This document shows, one piece after another, positions 46,182 to 55,602 of a stretch of DNA of 64,000 nucleotides. The notes beneath the pieces are model-generated. The model made no database searches. It was not told where the DNA came from and saw only the letters and a program-made list of their open reading frames with translations. The stretch's first letter is position 1, and each line of letters starts with the position of its first letter. The DNA is from Mucilaginibacter sp. (GTDB lineage Bacteria; Bacteroidota; Bacteroidia; Sphingobacteriales; Sphingobacteriaceae): the NCBI GenBank assembly GCA_031292485.1, contig JARLHA010000007.1, forward strand, positions 1 to 64,000, in the 5' to 3' direction. Made by a program: the position numbers and the translations under genes.

Positions 46182-47960
46182 TTACCGTTTTTTGGTATGA
46201 TGACGTTTAGAACCGTCTTTACTTGTATGAATTATATTGGCGTGACGGGACAACTGCTGATGAGCATGCTTATGGTGTTTACCTTTTTTCTCATGTTTCG
46301 GGATGCGGCGCATAAAGTCAATCGCCTCAGGGTGTACCGCCGGAGCAAACGGATTGTAATAATAAATGCCATCCTTGTCATACAAAGGAAGTTCGGCTTT
46401 TAACCGTTCATTAAATGAAGGTTCATTTTTAAGTGCCTGATCTGTCCATGCGGATTCGGCCAAAGCGGCGATTCGCGGATAAGTCATAAAATCAAGTCGT
46501 TTGGCTGAGCCTATAGTTTCAGTCCAGATATTAGCCTGGATACCCAGTATCAAACTGGAATTTAATTCCGCTGACGGCAATTGCCTGTCGGGGAAATTAT
46601 AAATATTGCTTAAACTATTAAAGTACGAACCATTCCATCGCCTGCCGGAAACATTGTTTTGGTCCTGAATAAAATCAAAGTACAAAGGCAAGCGCGGGCA
46701 AAGCACCACATCGTACCTTTTTTGTAACGATAGCTCCAGTTGCGAAGGAAAGTTTTGCCGCCACCAAAAGACGATTGTTTTTGCAGGGTTCAAATTAGTG
46801 CTTGCCGCTTCGTCCCAGCATAAAACATTATCGTTCATTTTCATTACAGAATCGGCCATGCGGTTAAAAAAATAATGTTCCAGGTCGTCAAGCGCAGTAA
46901 ACTTATTTTTCGCCATCATATCTGTTATACCCGGGCGTCCTGCCCAGGCCTGGTTCCCCAAAGCAACTTCGTCACCACCTAAATGGATCATATGCGACGG
47001 AAAGAGCCCGTTCACCTCCTTTAAAATATCGGTGAGGTAGCCATAGGTTTTCTCATTGCCCGGATCGAAGGTATAATTTTCATAATTGCGGATACTTCCC
47101 CCGCTAAACTCCGGGTAGGCTTTATTTGCCGCGGTAGCATGGCCGGGCATGTCAATTTCGGGAATGACAGTTATAAAACGATCCTGCGCGTAAGCAACAA
47201 TTTCTTTAATATCATCCTGTGTATAATATTTTGCCGGCGCGAGCGAATCCGTATGGTTGCCAATGCCACCTATTTGTGCCAGCCGGGGGTATTTTTTTAT
47301 TTCGAGCCTCCAGCCATCATCATCTGTAAGGTGCCAGTGAAACTTGTTCAGTTTATAAAAGGCCATCCAATTTAAAAGCTGTTCCACCTTTTCTTTGCCA
47401 AAAAAGTGCCTCGATTCATCCAGCATAAACCCCCGCCATTGGAATCTCGGCGCATCAGCTATTTCGCATGCCTGAAGGTTAACAGAATTGCCCGACGGCT
47501 GCATCCTGATCAACTGCATCAATGAAACCATCCCATAAAAAATCCCTTCGTTCCCTGACGCCGTGATCGTGATCTTATTAGCTTCAATTTTGAGGTCGTA
47601 AGCCCCGTTAACATCTTGCTTTTCGAGCAATTTTAAATCGATTTGCGCCTTTTGTTCATCCGGGTCAACTGCTATAAGTATCCGGTCGGCTTTTTTTAAT
47701 TCCGTTTGAAGATAATTAGCCTGCGGCAGCATCGAACTATCACTCATACCAATAATGGTATTGCTGTTTAACTGAAAATAGCCGTTAAGCTTTACAAATG
47801 ATTTGGGAAGAGGAATAATATTGACCGTTTGGGCCGATGCAAATTGGAAGGGAAGAAAAAAAATGAACGCCAATTTTACGAATAGCCCCGAATTATACGA
47901 ATTCGGGGCCAGCAGAAACCGCTTCGTTCGTGCAAATAAATTCAGATCGTTTGAGTTCAA
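46182..47960 (-). CDS. Beta-N-acetylhexosaminidase, GH20
   Basis: 592 aa exported enzyme that removes terminal GlcNAc/GalNAc. GH20b-like N-domain (~45-170), then the catalytic barrel with FHWHLTDDDGWRLEIK and the acid pair Asp330-Glu331 in HLGGDEVALG. The signal segment is KLAFIFFLPFQFASAQ, but no ATG lies ahead of it: the only starts are TTG codons, and the n-region codes for repeat-word sequence. The last ~40 residues are a Lys/His-rich tail (HEKKGKHHKHAH), unusual for the family. Confidence 0.87.
   Translation of the reverse strand: MNSNDLNLFARTKRFLLAPNSYNSGLFVKLAFIFFLPFQFASAQTVNIIPLPKSFVKLNGYFQLNSNTIIGMSDSSMLPQANYLQTELKKADRILIAVDPDEQKAQIDLKLLEKQDVNGAYDLKIEANKITITASGNEGIFYGMVSLMQLIRMQPSGNSVNLQACEIADAPRFQWRGFMLDESRHFFGKEKVEQLLNWMAFYKLNKFHWHLTDDDGWRLEIKKYPRLAQIGGIGNHTDSLAPAKYYTQDDIKEIVAYAQDRFITVIPEIDMPGHATAANKAYPEFSGGSIRNYENYTFDPGNEKTYGYLTDILKEVNGLFPSHMIHLGGDEVALGNQAWAGRPGITDMMAKNKFTALDDLEHYFFNRMADSVMKMNDNVLCWDEAASTNLNPAKTIVFWWRQNFPSQLELSLQKRYDVVLCPRLPLYFDFIQDQNNVSGRRWNGSYFNSLSNIYNFPDRQLPSAELNSSLILGIQANIWTETIGSAKRLDFMTYPRIAALAESAWTDQALKNEPSFNERLKAELPLYDKDGIYYYNPFAPAVHPEAIDFMRRIPKHEKKGKHHKHAHQQLSRHANIIHTSKDGSKRHHTKKR
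47885..47909. repeat. Hairpin inside the GH20 signal-peptide coding region
   Basis: gccccgaatt / aattcggggc, a perfect 10-bp stem with loop atacg. The sequence attcgtataattcgggg matches the ATTCG word of the adjoining array, so the array seems to run into the gene. It would fold 50-75 bases after the start codon. Confidence 0.6.
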
Positions 47961-47980
47961 TTAATTCGGGTAAAAAAATT

Positions 47981-48196
47981 ATCACGAATTACACGAATTT
48001 AAATGAGATTTCAACACGAATATTCACGAATTTGTTCGAATTGCACGAATTTAAGCAGCAGTTATAGATTGCAATGCTATAAAGCCCAAATTAGACATTT
48101 CGCTATTTGTGAAGTTCGTGCTAAATGTATTCGTGAATATTCGAATCCATTCGTGAATATTCGTGTCAATTCAATTCGTGCATATTCGTGTCAACT
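47981..48196. repeat. ATTCGTG word array, long inverted repeat
   Basis: About fifteen copies of cacgaat on the left half and attcgtg on the right half, ending at the stop of the GT39 gene. Same word as 31346-31529. Confidence 0.8.
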
Positions 48197-49819
48197 TTAT
48201 TTACCAAATGGCGGCAATCCTATCAATTGGCGGTATAAAGGCAGATCCATCCTCGGCTCAGCAGATTTATGAAAGTTTTTACAATAGTAAACCTGTAAGG
48301 TATACTCGGGGCCGTTTCGGATGATTTGTACATCAGGCAATTGAGTTACGCTATCAAAAAAGGGTTTTACATTCATATCGATGAAAGGCTCATGATGATC
48401 GCCAATAATAATGCAATCTTTTCCGATAAGTGTCTTCGGGTCAACCAAAAAAGCCAGGTTACGCGGATCCGGATCAAACACGATGATATCTTTTTTACCT
48501 TTAAGCGCCCAGTCGATTTTACCGGTTAACCACCAGCGGGTACTGCCTGTAAATATATTGGGGTTATTCAGCCAGCCTTCTTTTTCAAACCGGGTTTTAA
48601 TATCCGTATAATCAACACCCTGGATCGTTGGGTCAAGATTGTCGCCGTGAAAATAATGCACTACCCATTTCGGTCCGTACGAAGTCCAGAAACCTGTTAC
48701 CCAATGCATTCCCAAAACACCGATTGTTAAAACGGTGAAGCAAATAGAAAAATTAAGCCAGCGACGGGTCAGCCTGCCGGTTGATTCAGTATTCAGGCCT
48801 CTGTCAATAGCAAAACCAAGCGGTACAAACAGCATCATATAGCCGGGTGCCTGCCAGTGGAAATGATATTGCAGATCGGACCATAAGGTTACCATTGTAA
48901 AAAACACAATAGGTAAAATGGACATCCAGAATGAAAAGCTGTAAACCAGCAACTCTTTGCGCAGTTTATAAGAAATATAGAGCTGCCTGATAGTGGGAAA
49001 CCAGATCCATGGCAACAAAATCATCGCCTGCCCAAGTATACTTCTAAAAAACCAATCAAAATGCAATTGAAATTTACTGCCATTTGTTCCGGCCCTTGCC
49101 CCCTGGAAAACAAAGGACACCCAGTTGTTATTGTAGTTCCACCAAAGAATCGGCGATGCTATTATTAGCGTGATCAGAATTGCAATATACGGACCGGGAT
49201 GGCGCAGCCAGTGCCGCTGGTTTTTGTTGGTCGCGATAAACATAAACACCCCTGCAAACAAAAACAACACGTGGTATTTACTTAAAGTAGCAAGCCCCAT
49301 ACTAACACCAACAGCGAGCCATAAAAGCCATGTTCTGCGGCTGTTGCGGGTTGCCTCAGAGTTTTCGGCACCGGGCCCCACCATCAGCTCAACAATAAAA
49401 TAGGTGGCCAGCAACCAGAAGAACATTAAGGGCGCATCCGGCTGGTACCAGCTGGCAATTGCAACCGTAAATACTGCGCTCAGGTTCATTACCAGCACTG
49501 ACCAAAAGCCCGCTTTAGCATTGAACAATTTCCTGGTGATCACAAACATCAACCAGCTTGTACCGGCGAATAACAGCACCGATGCAAATCGGATCCCAAA
49601 ATTCGTCAACCCCAAAAGTTTGATACTGATGGCCCCTAACCAAAAAAATAAAGGCGGCTGATCGAAATAACTCAGGTTAAGGTGGAGTGCCCCCCTGAAA
49701 TAATAGGATTCGCCGTTACCCAAACCTGTGTAGGCTGCAATAAAGCAGCGCAGCACAAAAGTGACAATAATGAGTGTGATGGTAAAGGAGGCCGCGTTTT
49801 TTTCAGTGAGTTTTTTCAT
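48197..49819 (-). CDS. Glycosyltransferase family 39-like (ArnT/PMT type) membrane protein
   Basis: 540 aa with about eleven spans. The first periplasmic loop contains GNGESYYFRGALHLNLSYFDQPPLFFW, resembling the ArnT-type loop with YFDQPP; the usual Asp-Glu pair is reduced to Gly-Glu. A C-terminal soluble domain (~400-540) follows. Such enzymes move a sugar from a polyprenyl-phosphate carrier to lipid or protein outside the membrane. Acceptor unknown. Probably monocistronic. Confidence 0.83.
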   Translation of the reverse strand: MKKLTEKNAASFTITLIIVTFVLRCFIAAYTGLGNGESYYFRGALHLNLSYFDQPPLFFWLGAISIKLLGLTNFGIRFASVLLFAGTSWLMFVITRKLFNAKAGFWSVLVMNLSAVFTVAIASWYQPDAPLMFFWLLATYFIVELMVGPGAENSEATRNSRRTWLLWLAVGVSMGLATLSKYHVLFLFAGVFMFIATNKNQRHWLRHPGPYIAILITLIIASPILWWNYNNNWVSFVFQGARAGTNGSKFQLHFDWFFRSILGQAMILLPWIWFPTIRQLYISYKLRKELLVYSFSFWMSILPIVFFTMVTLWSDLQYHFHWQAPGYMMLFVPLGFAIDRGLNTESTGRLTRRWLNFSICFTVLTIGVLGMHWVTGFWTSYGPKWVVHYFHGDNLDPTIQGVDYTDIKTRFEKEGWLNNPNIFTGSTRWWLTGKIDWALKGKKDIIVFDPDPRNLAFLVDPKTLIGKDCIIIGDHHEPFIDMNVKPFFDSVTQLPDVQIIRNGPEYTLQVYYCKNFHKSAEPRMDLPLYRQLIGLPPFGK

Positions 49820-49902
49820 CAGGATAGATACCTTGTTTGCAGGAGGACAAATCTCTAAAAAAAATTATGAATTATGATGGGTTTTTATTTTCGGCATACA
49901 CA

Positions 49903-50949
49903 TCATCCCGAAACCCATTTTCCGAATGGTATTTTATTGATAATCCATACCAGCAATAAGGATATCAGAAAACAGATCAGTGCCGTTAAGGGGATGCTCA
50001 AAATGGGTATACCCAGTTTATAACTGATACCAAAAAGGTCATCCAAAAAATATAATACCAGCGCATGGGCCAGGTAAATGCCATAATTATACTTACCGGC
50101 AAAGTCGCGGGCCCGGGTAATAACCGGCGGCACTTTTGGAACCGTCAATTTTGCCAGCATAAAAGCGCTGCCGGACAGCAGTAAAACCGCAGGGTTAACT
50201 GGCTCGTAGAACATTGTTCCGGGATAAATGGGATAGGCGATCAATAGCCTGCTGCCGATGGCGATCAGTGCGATGCTGCATAAAAACAACAGGAGCATCC
50301 ACAAACGCAGGTGTTTGACATTGAAATCCTTATTGGCCAGATAGTAACCAAATACCAGGTAACCGGCAAAGCCCGCAAAGTAATGCATATCAACCGAAGG
50401 GTTATAACGCATAAGATAAGGCTGGGTGATCAGCATCACCCCAAACCATACCGCCAGGAAGTAAACCAGCTCTTTTTCGGAGGCATTGCGCACAAACTTA
50501 CCGATAACAGGTATAAAAAAATAAAGCCCGATGAGCATGTACACATACCATAAATGATAGGCGCTTCCGGTTTTTAATAAATGTAATACCTGCCTGATAT
50601 CGGCCCATACATCTCCCCCGAAAGTGATCTCTTCATTATACCACGAATACCACACATAAACCAAACTCCAGAAAATGAAGGGAATCACCACCCTGCTCAA
50701 TCTTTTTTTCAAAAAACTACCGATCTCATATTCACGGGGAAGTAATAATGCACCTGTGATCATCACAAATGCGGGTACCGCAAAACGGGTAAGCGCATTT
50801 AAAAAATCAGCCGACCACCAATCTGCCATCGGCACCTTGCCGTAATCCCCCAATAGCGGCGACGAGCAATGCAATATGATCACCGCGTATAATGCGATGA
50901 GCCTCAAATTGCTGATCCAGTCGATAGTTTCTGGTTTAGTTGCTGGCAT
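49903..50949 (-). CDS. Acyltransferase 3 family membrane protein
   Basis: 348 aa with ten spans. Starts NLRLIALYAVIILHCSSPLL, with the conserved His in the first span, and has AVPAFVMITGALLLPREYE. It fits Acyl_transf_3/OafA-like O-acyltransferases that acetylate or otherwise acylate surface sugars from the cytoplasmic side. It lies downstream of the phosphatase gene on the same strand, 61 bases away across a palindrome. Confidence 0.85.
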   Translation of the reverse strand: MPATKPETIDWISNLRLIALYAVIILHCSSPLLGDYGKVPMADWWSADFLNALTRFAVPAFVMITGALLLPREYEIGSFLKKRLSRVVIPFIFWSLVYVWYSWYNEEITFGGDVWADIRQVLHLLKTGSAYHLWYVYMLIGLYFFIPVIGKFVRNASEKELVYFLAVWFGVMLITQPYLMRYNPSVDMHYFAGFAGYLVFGYYLANKDFNVKHLRLWMLLLFLCSIALIAIGSRLLIAYPIYPGTMFYEPVNPAVLLLSGSAFMLAKLTVPKVPPVITRARDFAGKYNYGIYLAHALVLYFLDDLFGISYKLGIPILSIPLTALICFLISLLLVWIINKIPFGKWVSG

Positions 50950-50971
50950 TATTGCTGTTTTTTTTCCATTA

Positions 50972-50998
50972 TAGCGATGGGTTTAAACCCCATCGCTA
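50972..50998. repeat. Palindrome TAGCGATGGG-TTTAA-CCCCATCGCTA
   Basis: Near-perfect inverted repeat between the phosphatase and acyltransferase genes. A run of T precedes it on the + strand, so on the minus strand a run of A follows; not a standard terminator. Confidence 0.55.
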
Positions 50999-51010
50999 CG
51001 GAGATTATTG

Positions 51011-51526
51011 CTATATTTCCTTATAATATTCTTCCAGCTCTTTCAGCATTTTAACCTGGCTTCGCTGCGGGTTGATAAATATCCTTACTTTTCTGATGGT
51101 TTCATACGCCTGTTCATAAGTCAAACCTGTTTTTATCAGGTAAGCCATAGCCATAGTAGGTCCCCGACCTAATCCCTGCCGGCAGTGCACATAAACAAGA
51201 CCTCCGTTTTTTATCTCGGCACCAATAAATTCAGCTCCTTTTATCAAAACTTTCAATGGCGGCGGGGTATTATCCACAGTTGGCAGGTGCAGGTATTTTA
51301 TCCCTTCGTGGTCGGCATCGCTATAATCGTTATGCATCCGCATATTTACGATCGCTGTTACACCAAGAGCCTTTAGTTTTTTTAATCCCCATAAATTATA
51401 CTGGCTGCCAAGCATCAGGTTTGGGTTAATTTGAGAACGCTTTAAACGGGGAACCCCTTTTACCACCCTATGAATATTATCATATATATAGTCAAAAACA
51501 AGGCCTGTCCTTATCAAAATATTCAT
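51011..51526 (-). CDS. Dual-specificity protein phosphatase-like
   Basis: 171 aa. P-loop HCRQGLGRG matches HCx5R with catalytic Cys and Arg; the general acid is probably Asp in HLPTVDNTPP. Fold of cysteine-dependent DSP/PTP phosphatases, which act on phosphoprotein, phosphoinositide or polyphosphate. Substrate unknown. Confidence 0.82.
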   Translation of the reverse strand: MNILIRTGLVFDYIYDNIHRVVKGVPRLKRSQINPNLMLGSQYNLWGLKKLKALGVTAIVNMRMHNDYSDADHEGIKYLHLPTVDNTPPPLKVLIKGAEFIGAEIKNGGLVYVHCRQGLGRGPTMAMAYLIKTGLTYEQAYETIRKVRIFINPQRSQVKMLKELEEYYKEI

Positions 51527-51774
51527 ATATCATCTTAATTTATTTCAAAACGACGCTTTTTGTCTTTTTTAAAAGGTTTTCCTAACTGCAAAACTGTATT
51601 TATACAATGCTCTTTGCCATCCAAACTAATAATATTTGGTAAAAACGGCTTGAAAACTACCCTTTCCAAATTAAATTTCGCCCATTATTAGCTAAAAGCA
51701 GGATAAAACCCTATTTTTAGCGCCTCAAAATTGATACAAGAATATCAATCATTTATGGTATAAAGAAAGGAATA

Positions 51775-53085
51775 ATGAAAGTTTTAAAATTTGGCGGAAC
51801 ATCTGTAGGAAGCCCCGAAAGGATGAAAAAGCTGATGGATATTATTGACCCTGCGCAAAGGCAGATCGTGGTGCTATCAGCCGTATCCGGCACAACAAAT
51901 AGTTTGGTTGAAATTGGACAAGCTTACCTGGCGGGAAACAAAACCAAGGCTGCCGGGTTAATAAAGGTTTTAAAAGATAAGTACGAACTTTTTATAAAGG
52001 AGTTATTTGCCACACCCGAATATTTGGAACAAGGCAAAGAAGTTATTGATTATCACTTTTCGCTGTTAAGTAACCTGGCTAACGACCTGTTTACTACTGT
52101 TGAAGATAAGATCATCCTGGCGCAGGGCGAATTACTTTCAACCACTTTATACCATGTATATCTGAAAGAGATCGGTGTACCTTCGGTATTATTACCGGCG
52201 CTTGATTTTATGAAGATAGACGAGGACAACGAACCCATTGTTGATTATATCTCAGAACACTTAACCCCGCTGCTTGAGCAACACCCCGATAATAACATAT
52301 TTATTACCCAGGGATATATTTGCCGCAACAGCTTTGGCGAAATAGATAACCTGCGCCGTGGGGGCAGCGACTACACCGCATCCTTGATTGGTGCAGGTAT
52401 CCGCAGCGAAGAAGTGCAGATATGGACCGATATTGATGGCATGCACAACAATGATCCAAGAATCGTTAAAGGCACAAAGCCCATCGCGCAATTATCTTTC
52501 GATGAAGCGGCAGAATTAGCTTATTTCGGCGCGAAAATATTGCACCCGCAAAGTGTGTTCCCGGCGCAGAAGTATAAGATCCCGGTGCGTTTGTTAAATA
52601 CGATGGACCCGAAAGCACCGGGTACACTGATTACCAATACCAGCGAAAAAGACAGGATTAAATCTATCGCGGCAAAGGATGGCATAACAGCTATTAAAAT
52701 CCAATCAAGCCGGATGCTATTGGCGCATGGCTTTTTACGCAAGGTATTCGAAGTTTTTGAACGCTATAAAACGGCAATAGATATGATCACTACTTCGGAA
52801 GTGGCCGTATCTTTAACCATCGACGATACTTCGAGCCTTGATGATATCATCCATGAATTACAAGCTTTCGGCACCGTGGAAACAGATAAGTACCAAACTA
52901 TTATTTGCGTGGTGGGTGATTTTGGTGCTGAAAAACACGGGTACGCCGCCAGGGTGTTAGAAGCGGTTAAACATATCCCCATCAGGATGATATCCTATGG
53001 CGGCAGTGATCATAATATGTCGTTACTGATTCATACTGCCGACAAAACTGAAGTATTAAGGAGTTTACATAACAGGCTTTTTTAG
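51775..53085 (+). CDS. lysC: Aspartate kinase
   Basis: 436 aa monofunctional aspartokinase, first step of lysine/threonine/methionine synthesis. KFGGTSVGSPERM is the ATP/Asp-binding start, GGSDYTASLIGAGI and WTDIDGMHNNDPRIV the catalytic core, and two ACT domains follow (~300-436), likely for allosteric control by lysine. Homoserine dehydrogenase is not fused. The next gene on this strand, lysA, serves the same pathway, separated by a 126-base hairpin gap. Confidence 0.92.
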   Translation: MKVLKFGGTSVGSPERMKKLMDIIDPAQRQIVVLSAVSGTTNSLVEIGQAYLAGNKTKAAGLIKVLKDKYELFIKELFATPEYLEQGKEVIDYHFSLLSNLANDLFTTVEDKIILAQGELLSTTLYHVYLKEIGVPSVLLPALDFMKIDEDNEPIVDYISEHLTPLLEQHPDNNIFITQGYICRNSFGEIDNLRRGGSDYTASLIGAGIRSEEVQIWTDIDGMHNNDPRIVKGTKPIAQLSFDEAAELAYFGAKILHPQSVFPAQKYKIPVRLLNTMDPKAPGTLITNTSEKDRIKSIAAKDGITAIKIQSSRMLLAHGFLRKVFEVFERYKTAIDMITTSEVAVSLTIDDTSSLDDIIHELQAFGTVETDKYQTIICVVGDFGAEKHGYAARVLEAVKHIPIRMISYGGSDHNMSLLIHTADKTEVLRSLHNRLF

Positions 53086-53094
53086 CCTCACCCT

Positions 53095-53186
53095 GCCCTC
53101 TCCAAAGGAGAGGGTTCTAAAAAACAATTTTAATAATAACGCTCGTTTAAAAAAGTCCTCTCCTTTGGAGAGGATTTAGGTGAGGC
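53095..53186. repeat. Inverted repeat of CTCTCCAAAGGAGAG words between lysC and lysA
   Basis: gcctcaccctgccctctccaaaggagaggg at the left and the mirror cctctcctttggagaggatttaggtgaggc at the right, ~40 bases apart. Each arm is also self-complementary. It ends 25 bases before the lysA ATG, so it could attenuate readthrough from lysC. Confidence 0.75.
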
Positions 53187-53211
53187 AAAACGGGATGATT
53201 TAAAGAGTATC

Positions 53212-54429
53212 ATGTTCAACAAAAATACCATAACACGTTTCGGACAATTAGAAACACCGTTTTATTACTACGACCTGGATGTTTTGAGCAAAACGCTGGA
53301 GGCCTGTAGTACCGCGTCATCTAAATACGGCTTTCATGTGCATTATGCCATGAAGGCTAATTTTAACCCTAAGGTGTTGGATACCATCCAATCCTATGGC
53401 TTTGGGGCTGATTGTGTTAGCGGGAACGAGGTTAAAGCCGCCGTTGAACATGGCTTTGGTAAAGAAAAGATTGTTTTTGCTGGTGTTGGCAAATCTGATA
53501 AAGAGATCAATGCGGCTTTGGATGCAGACATTTTTTGTTTCAACGCTGAATCGGTACAGGAACTTTTTATAATTAATGACCTGGCAAAAGCCAAAAATAA
53601 AAAGGCAAATATTGCGATCCGCATCAACCCGAACGTTGACGCGCATACGCACCATTTTATAACCACCGGCCTCGAGGAAAACAAATTCGGGATTAACAGC
53701 TGGCAATTGCCGGATGTGGCCGATGCGTTGCGCAAATGCCCTAACCTGCAGTTTTTAGGTATCCATTTTCATATCGGATCACAGATCACCGATATGGAAG
53801 TATATAAAAGCCTGTGCACCCGCATTAACGAAATGCAGGATTGGTTTGTTGACCATGGCTTTGAAGTAAAAATACTGAACACCGGGGGCGGGCTTGGGGT
53901 TGATTATCACAACCCTGATACCAACAGCATCAGTGATTTTGAAAGCTATTTTAAAGTTTTCAGCGATTTTTTAAATGTAAAACCCGGCCAGGAAGTGCAT
54001 TTTGAACTTGGCCGCGCTTTGGTTGCCCAATGTTCTGCATTGATTTCGCGGGTACTTTATGTTAAGAACGGACTGAAAAAGAATTTCCTTATACTGGACG
54101 CAGGCATGACTGAATTGATCCGCCCTATGCTATACCAGGCCTACCACCAGATAGAAAATTTAAGTCGTGAGTCCGAAAGTCTGGAAGTCCGGAAGTCCGG
54201 AAGCAACGAATTGGAAGGTTCTGTTAACGCTCCAACAACTGTTCATTACGATATTGTGGGTCCGATATGCGAAAGTACGGATTGCTTTCAAAAGGATGTA
54301 GAACTGCCGCAATCTTATCGTGGTGATTTGATAGCAGTACGTACCGCAGGCGCTTACGGAGAAGTAATGGCATCAGGCTATAATTTACGAGACCGGGTTG
54401 GGAGTGTTTATTCAGATCCTATTGCCTGA
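53212..54429 (+). CDS. lysA: Diaminopimelate decarboxylase
   Basis: 405 aa PLP enzyme, last step of lysine synthesis. The PLP Lys is in HYAMKAN; GIHFHIGSQ, NTGGGLGVDY and ELGRALVAQ bind phosphate and substrate; GPICESTDCF holds the active-site Cys and the PLP-contacting C-terminal part (RTAGAYGEVMASGYN). Between IENLS and YDIVGP the protein has an extra polar stretch, ~25 residues (from residue ~318), encoded by repeat-like DNA that reappears 1.2 kb downstream. The rest looks intact. Confidence 0.9.
   Translation: MFNKNTITRFGQLETPFYYYDLDVLSKTLEACSTASSKYGFHVHYAMKANFNPKVLDTIQSYGFGADCVSGNEVKAAVEHGFGKEKIVFAGVGKSDKEINAALDADIFCFNAESVQELFIINDLAKAKNKKANIAIRINPNVDAHTHHFITTGLEENKFGINSWQLPDVADALRKCPNLQFLGIHFHIGSQITDMEVYKSLCTRINEMQDWFVDHGFEVKILNTGGGLGVDYHNPDTNSISDFESYFKVFSDFLNVKPGQEVHFELGRALVAQCSALISRVLYVKNGLKKNFLILDAGMTELIRPMLYQAYHQIENLSRESESLEVRKSGSNELEGSVNAPTTVHYDIVGPICESTDCFQKDVELPQSYRGDLIAVRTAGAYGEVMASGYNLRDRVGSVYSDPIA
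54163..54203 (+). repeat. AGTCCGAAAGTC word array inside lysA
   Basis: agtccgaaagtctggaagtccggaagtccggaag-type words, in frame within lysA, matching the array at 55363-55541. Confidence 0.65.
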
Positions 54430-54438
54430 GTCACAATT

Positions 54439-55092
54439 TTAAAGGGCCAGGTCCTTAATAAATTGATCGCTGAAATCCTCCGCAAAATGCAGCACATTTG
54501 GCAGGTATTTAAACTCGCCGGGCCGGTGTGTAGTGGTAATAATGACAGTTTTCATGCCAGCATTGGCGGCGGCTTCCGCTCCCTTGGGAACATCCTCAAA
54601 TACAAGGCAATCTTCCGGCGCAACACCCAGCAATTTGGCTGCTTTTAAAAATGTTTCAGGATGGGGCTTGCTCAATTCCACGTCATCGGCGCTTACTATC
54701 GCCTCAAAATAATGGCGGATATTTAAGTTATCCAACACAAAATCAATATTAAAAGGAATTGCCGCTGAGCCAATGGCCATTTGGATGCCTTTTTGGTAAG
54801 CGCTTTCCAAAAACTCGTGCAAACCCGGTAAAAGCTCCAGATATGGCAGAAACTCTTGCTGATATTTCTTTTCCTTTTCGAGCGAAAGGCGGTTCATTTC
54901 TTCCATCGTAAACCGATCAGGGCCAAACATCCTTACCAACACTTCGGGGTTTTTGCCATACATCTGCGGCTTAACCTCTTCCCAGGTAAAATTGCCCCCC
55001 AATTCAAAATTAAGCAGATTTTGCCATGCTTTGGTATGGTATGGCATGTCGTTGATCATGGTACCGTTAAGATCGAATATAAAGGCCTTCAT
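54439..55092 (-). CDS. HAD hydrolase, beta-phosphoglucomutase-like
   Basis: 217 aa. Motif I FDLNGTMINDMPYHTKAW has the nucleophile Asp but Asn in place of the second Asp's neighbour (DLNGT), then a helical cap (~16-85), motif II GSAA, and motif III with Lys and FEDVPKGAEAAANAGM. It is of the PGMB/phosphatase subfamily I. Substrate unknown. Convergent with lysA (9 bases between stops). Confidence 0.82.
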   Translation of the reverse strand: MKAFIFDLNGTMINDMPYHTKAWQNLLNFELGGNFTWEEVKPQMYGKNPEVLVRMFGPDRFTMEEMNRLSLEKEKKYQQEFLPYLELLPGLHEFLESAYQKGIQMAIGSAAIPFNIDFVLDNLNIRHYFEAIVSADDVELSKPHPETFLKAAKLLGVAPEDCLVFEDVPKGAEAAANAGMKTVIITTTHRPGEFKYLPNVLHFAEDFSDQFIKDLAL

Positions 55093-55322
55093 TTGATTTT
55101 ATACTATTGTTTTAATTAATATTACCGTGTTTCCAATTACGGGCAAAAGTACATTTAAATAAAAACACCTTTTAATAAAACTGAAATGTATCGCTTATCG
55201 TAATTCTATCGTATTGCCTTTAAACAATACAGCCCTGCAAAACCCTTGAAAAATATTAAAAAGTGGCTAAATAATTAAGGAATGCGCGATGGAGTGATCT
55301 GTGCGATTAATTTATTTTTAGC

Positions 55323-55357
55323 AAAAGCCCGTTTAGCATCAGCTGAAGGGCTTTTTT
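55323..55357 (+). terminator. Intrinsic terminator without an upstream gene
   Basis: aaaagccc / gggctttttt with an inner agcatcagct loop. The only gene upstream (54439-55092) points the other way, so it would end an unannotated + strand RNA or act in reverse for nothing visible. Confidence 0.6.
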
Positions 55358-55362
55358 GTTTG

Positions 55363-55541
55363 GAGTCCGAAAGACGGGAAAGTCCGAAAGTCGGAAAGAG
55401 GACTATAGACGTTCAGACAACGATGGTCATCCAACAAACCATATTATAATAAGTGCCCAATCGTTGCTGCTTCCGTGGATTTCAGGTAACCAAATTCTTC
55501 TTTCTTTCCGACTTTCGGACTTTCCCGACTTTCAGACTTCC
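55363..55541. repeat. Long inverted repeat of AGTCCGAAAGTCGGAAAG words
   Basis: Left arm 55363-55400 and right arm 55497-55541 mirror each other, with a ~95-base loop that itself holds caacgat/atcgttg. The word also lies inside lysA. Confidence 0.78.
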
Positions 55542-55552
55542 CAAAAAAATAC

Positions 55553-55582
55553 TTGCCAACCCGATTATTATGCCTACCTTGC
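55553..55582 (+). promoter_or_regulatory. Promoter of the cold-shock gene
   Basis: ttg (55553-55555), 19 bases, taccttgc (55575-55582), close to the Bacteroidota TTG / TAnnTTTG pattern, 20 bases before the ATG at 55603. Confidence 0.5.
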
Positions 55583-55602
55583 GGCCTTTAATAAATAAAA
55601 TA

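Noticed and set aside
50972..50998. Palindrome as a terminator of the phosphatase gene
   Set aside because: On the minus strand the stem is followed by A rather than T, so it does not have terminator form.
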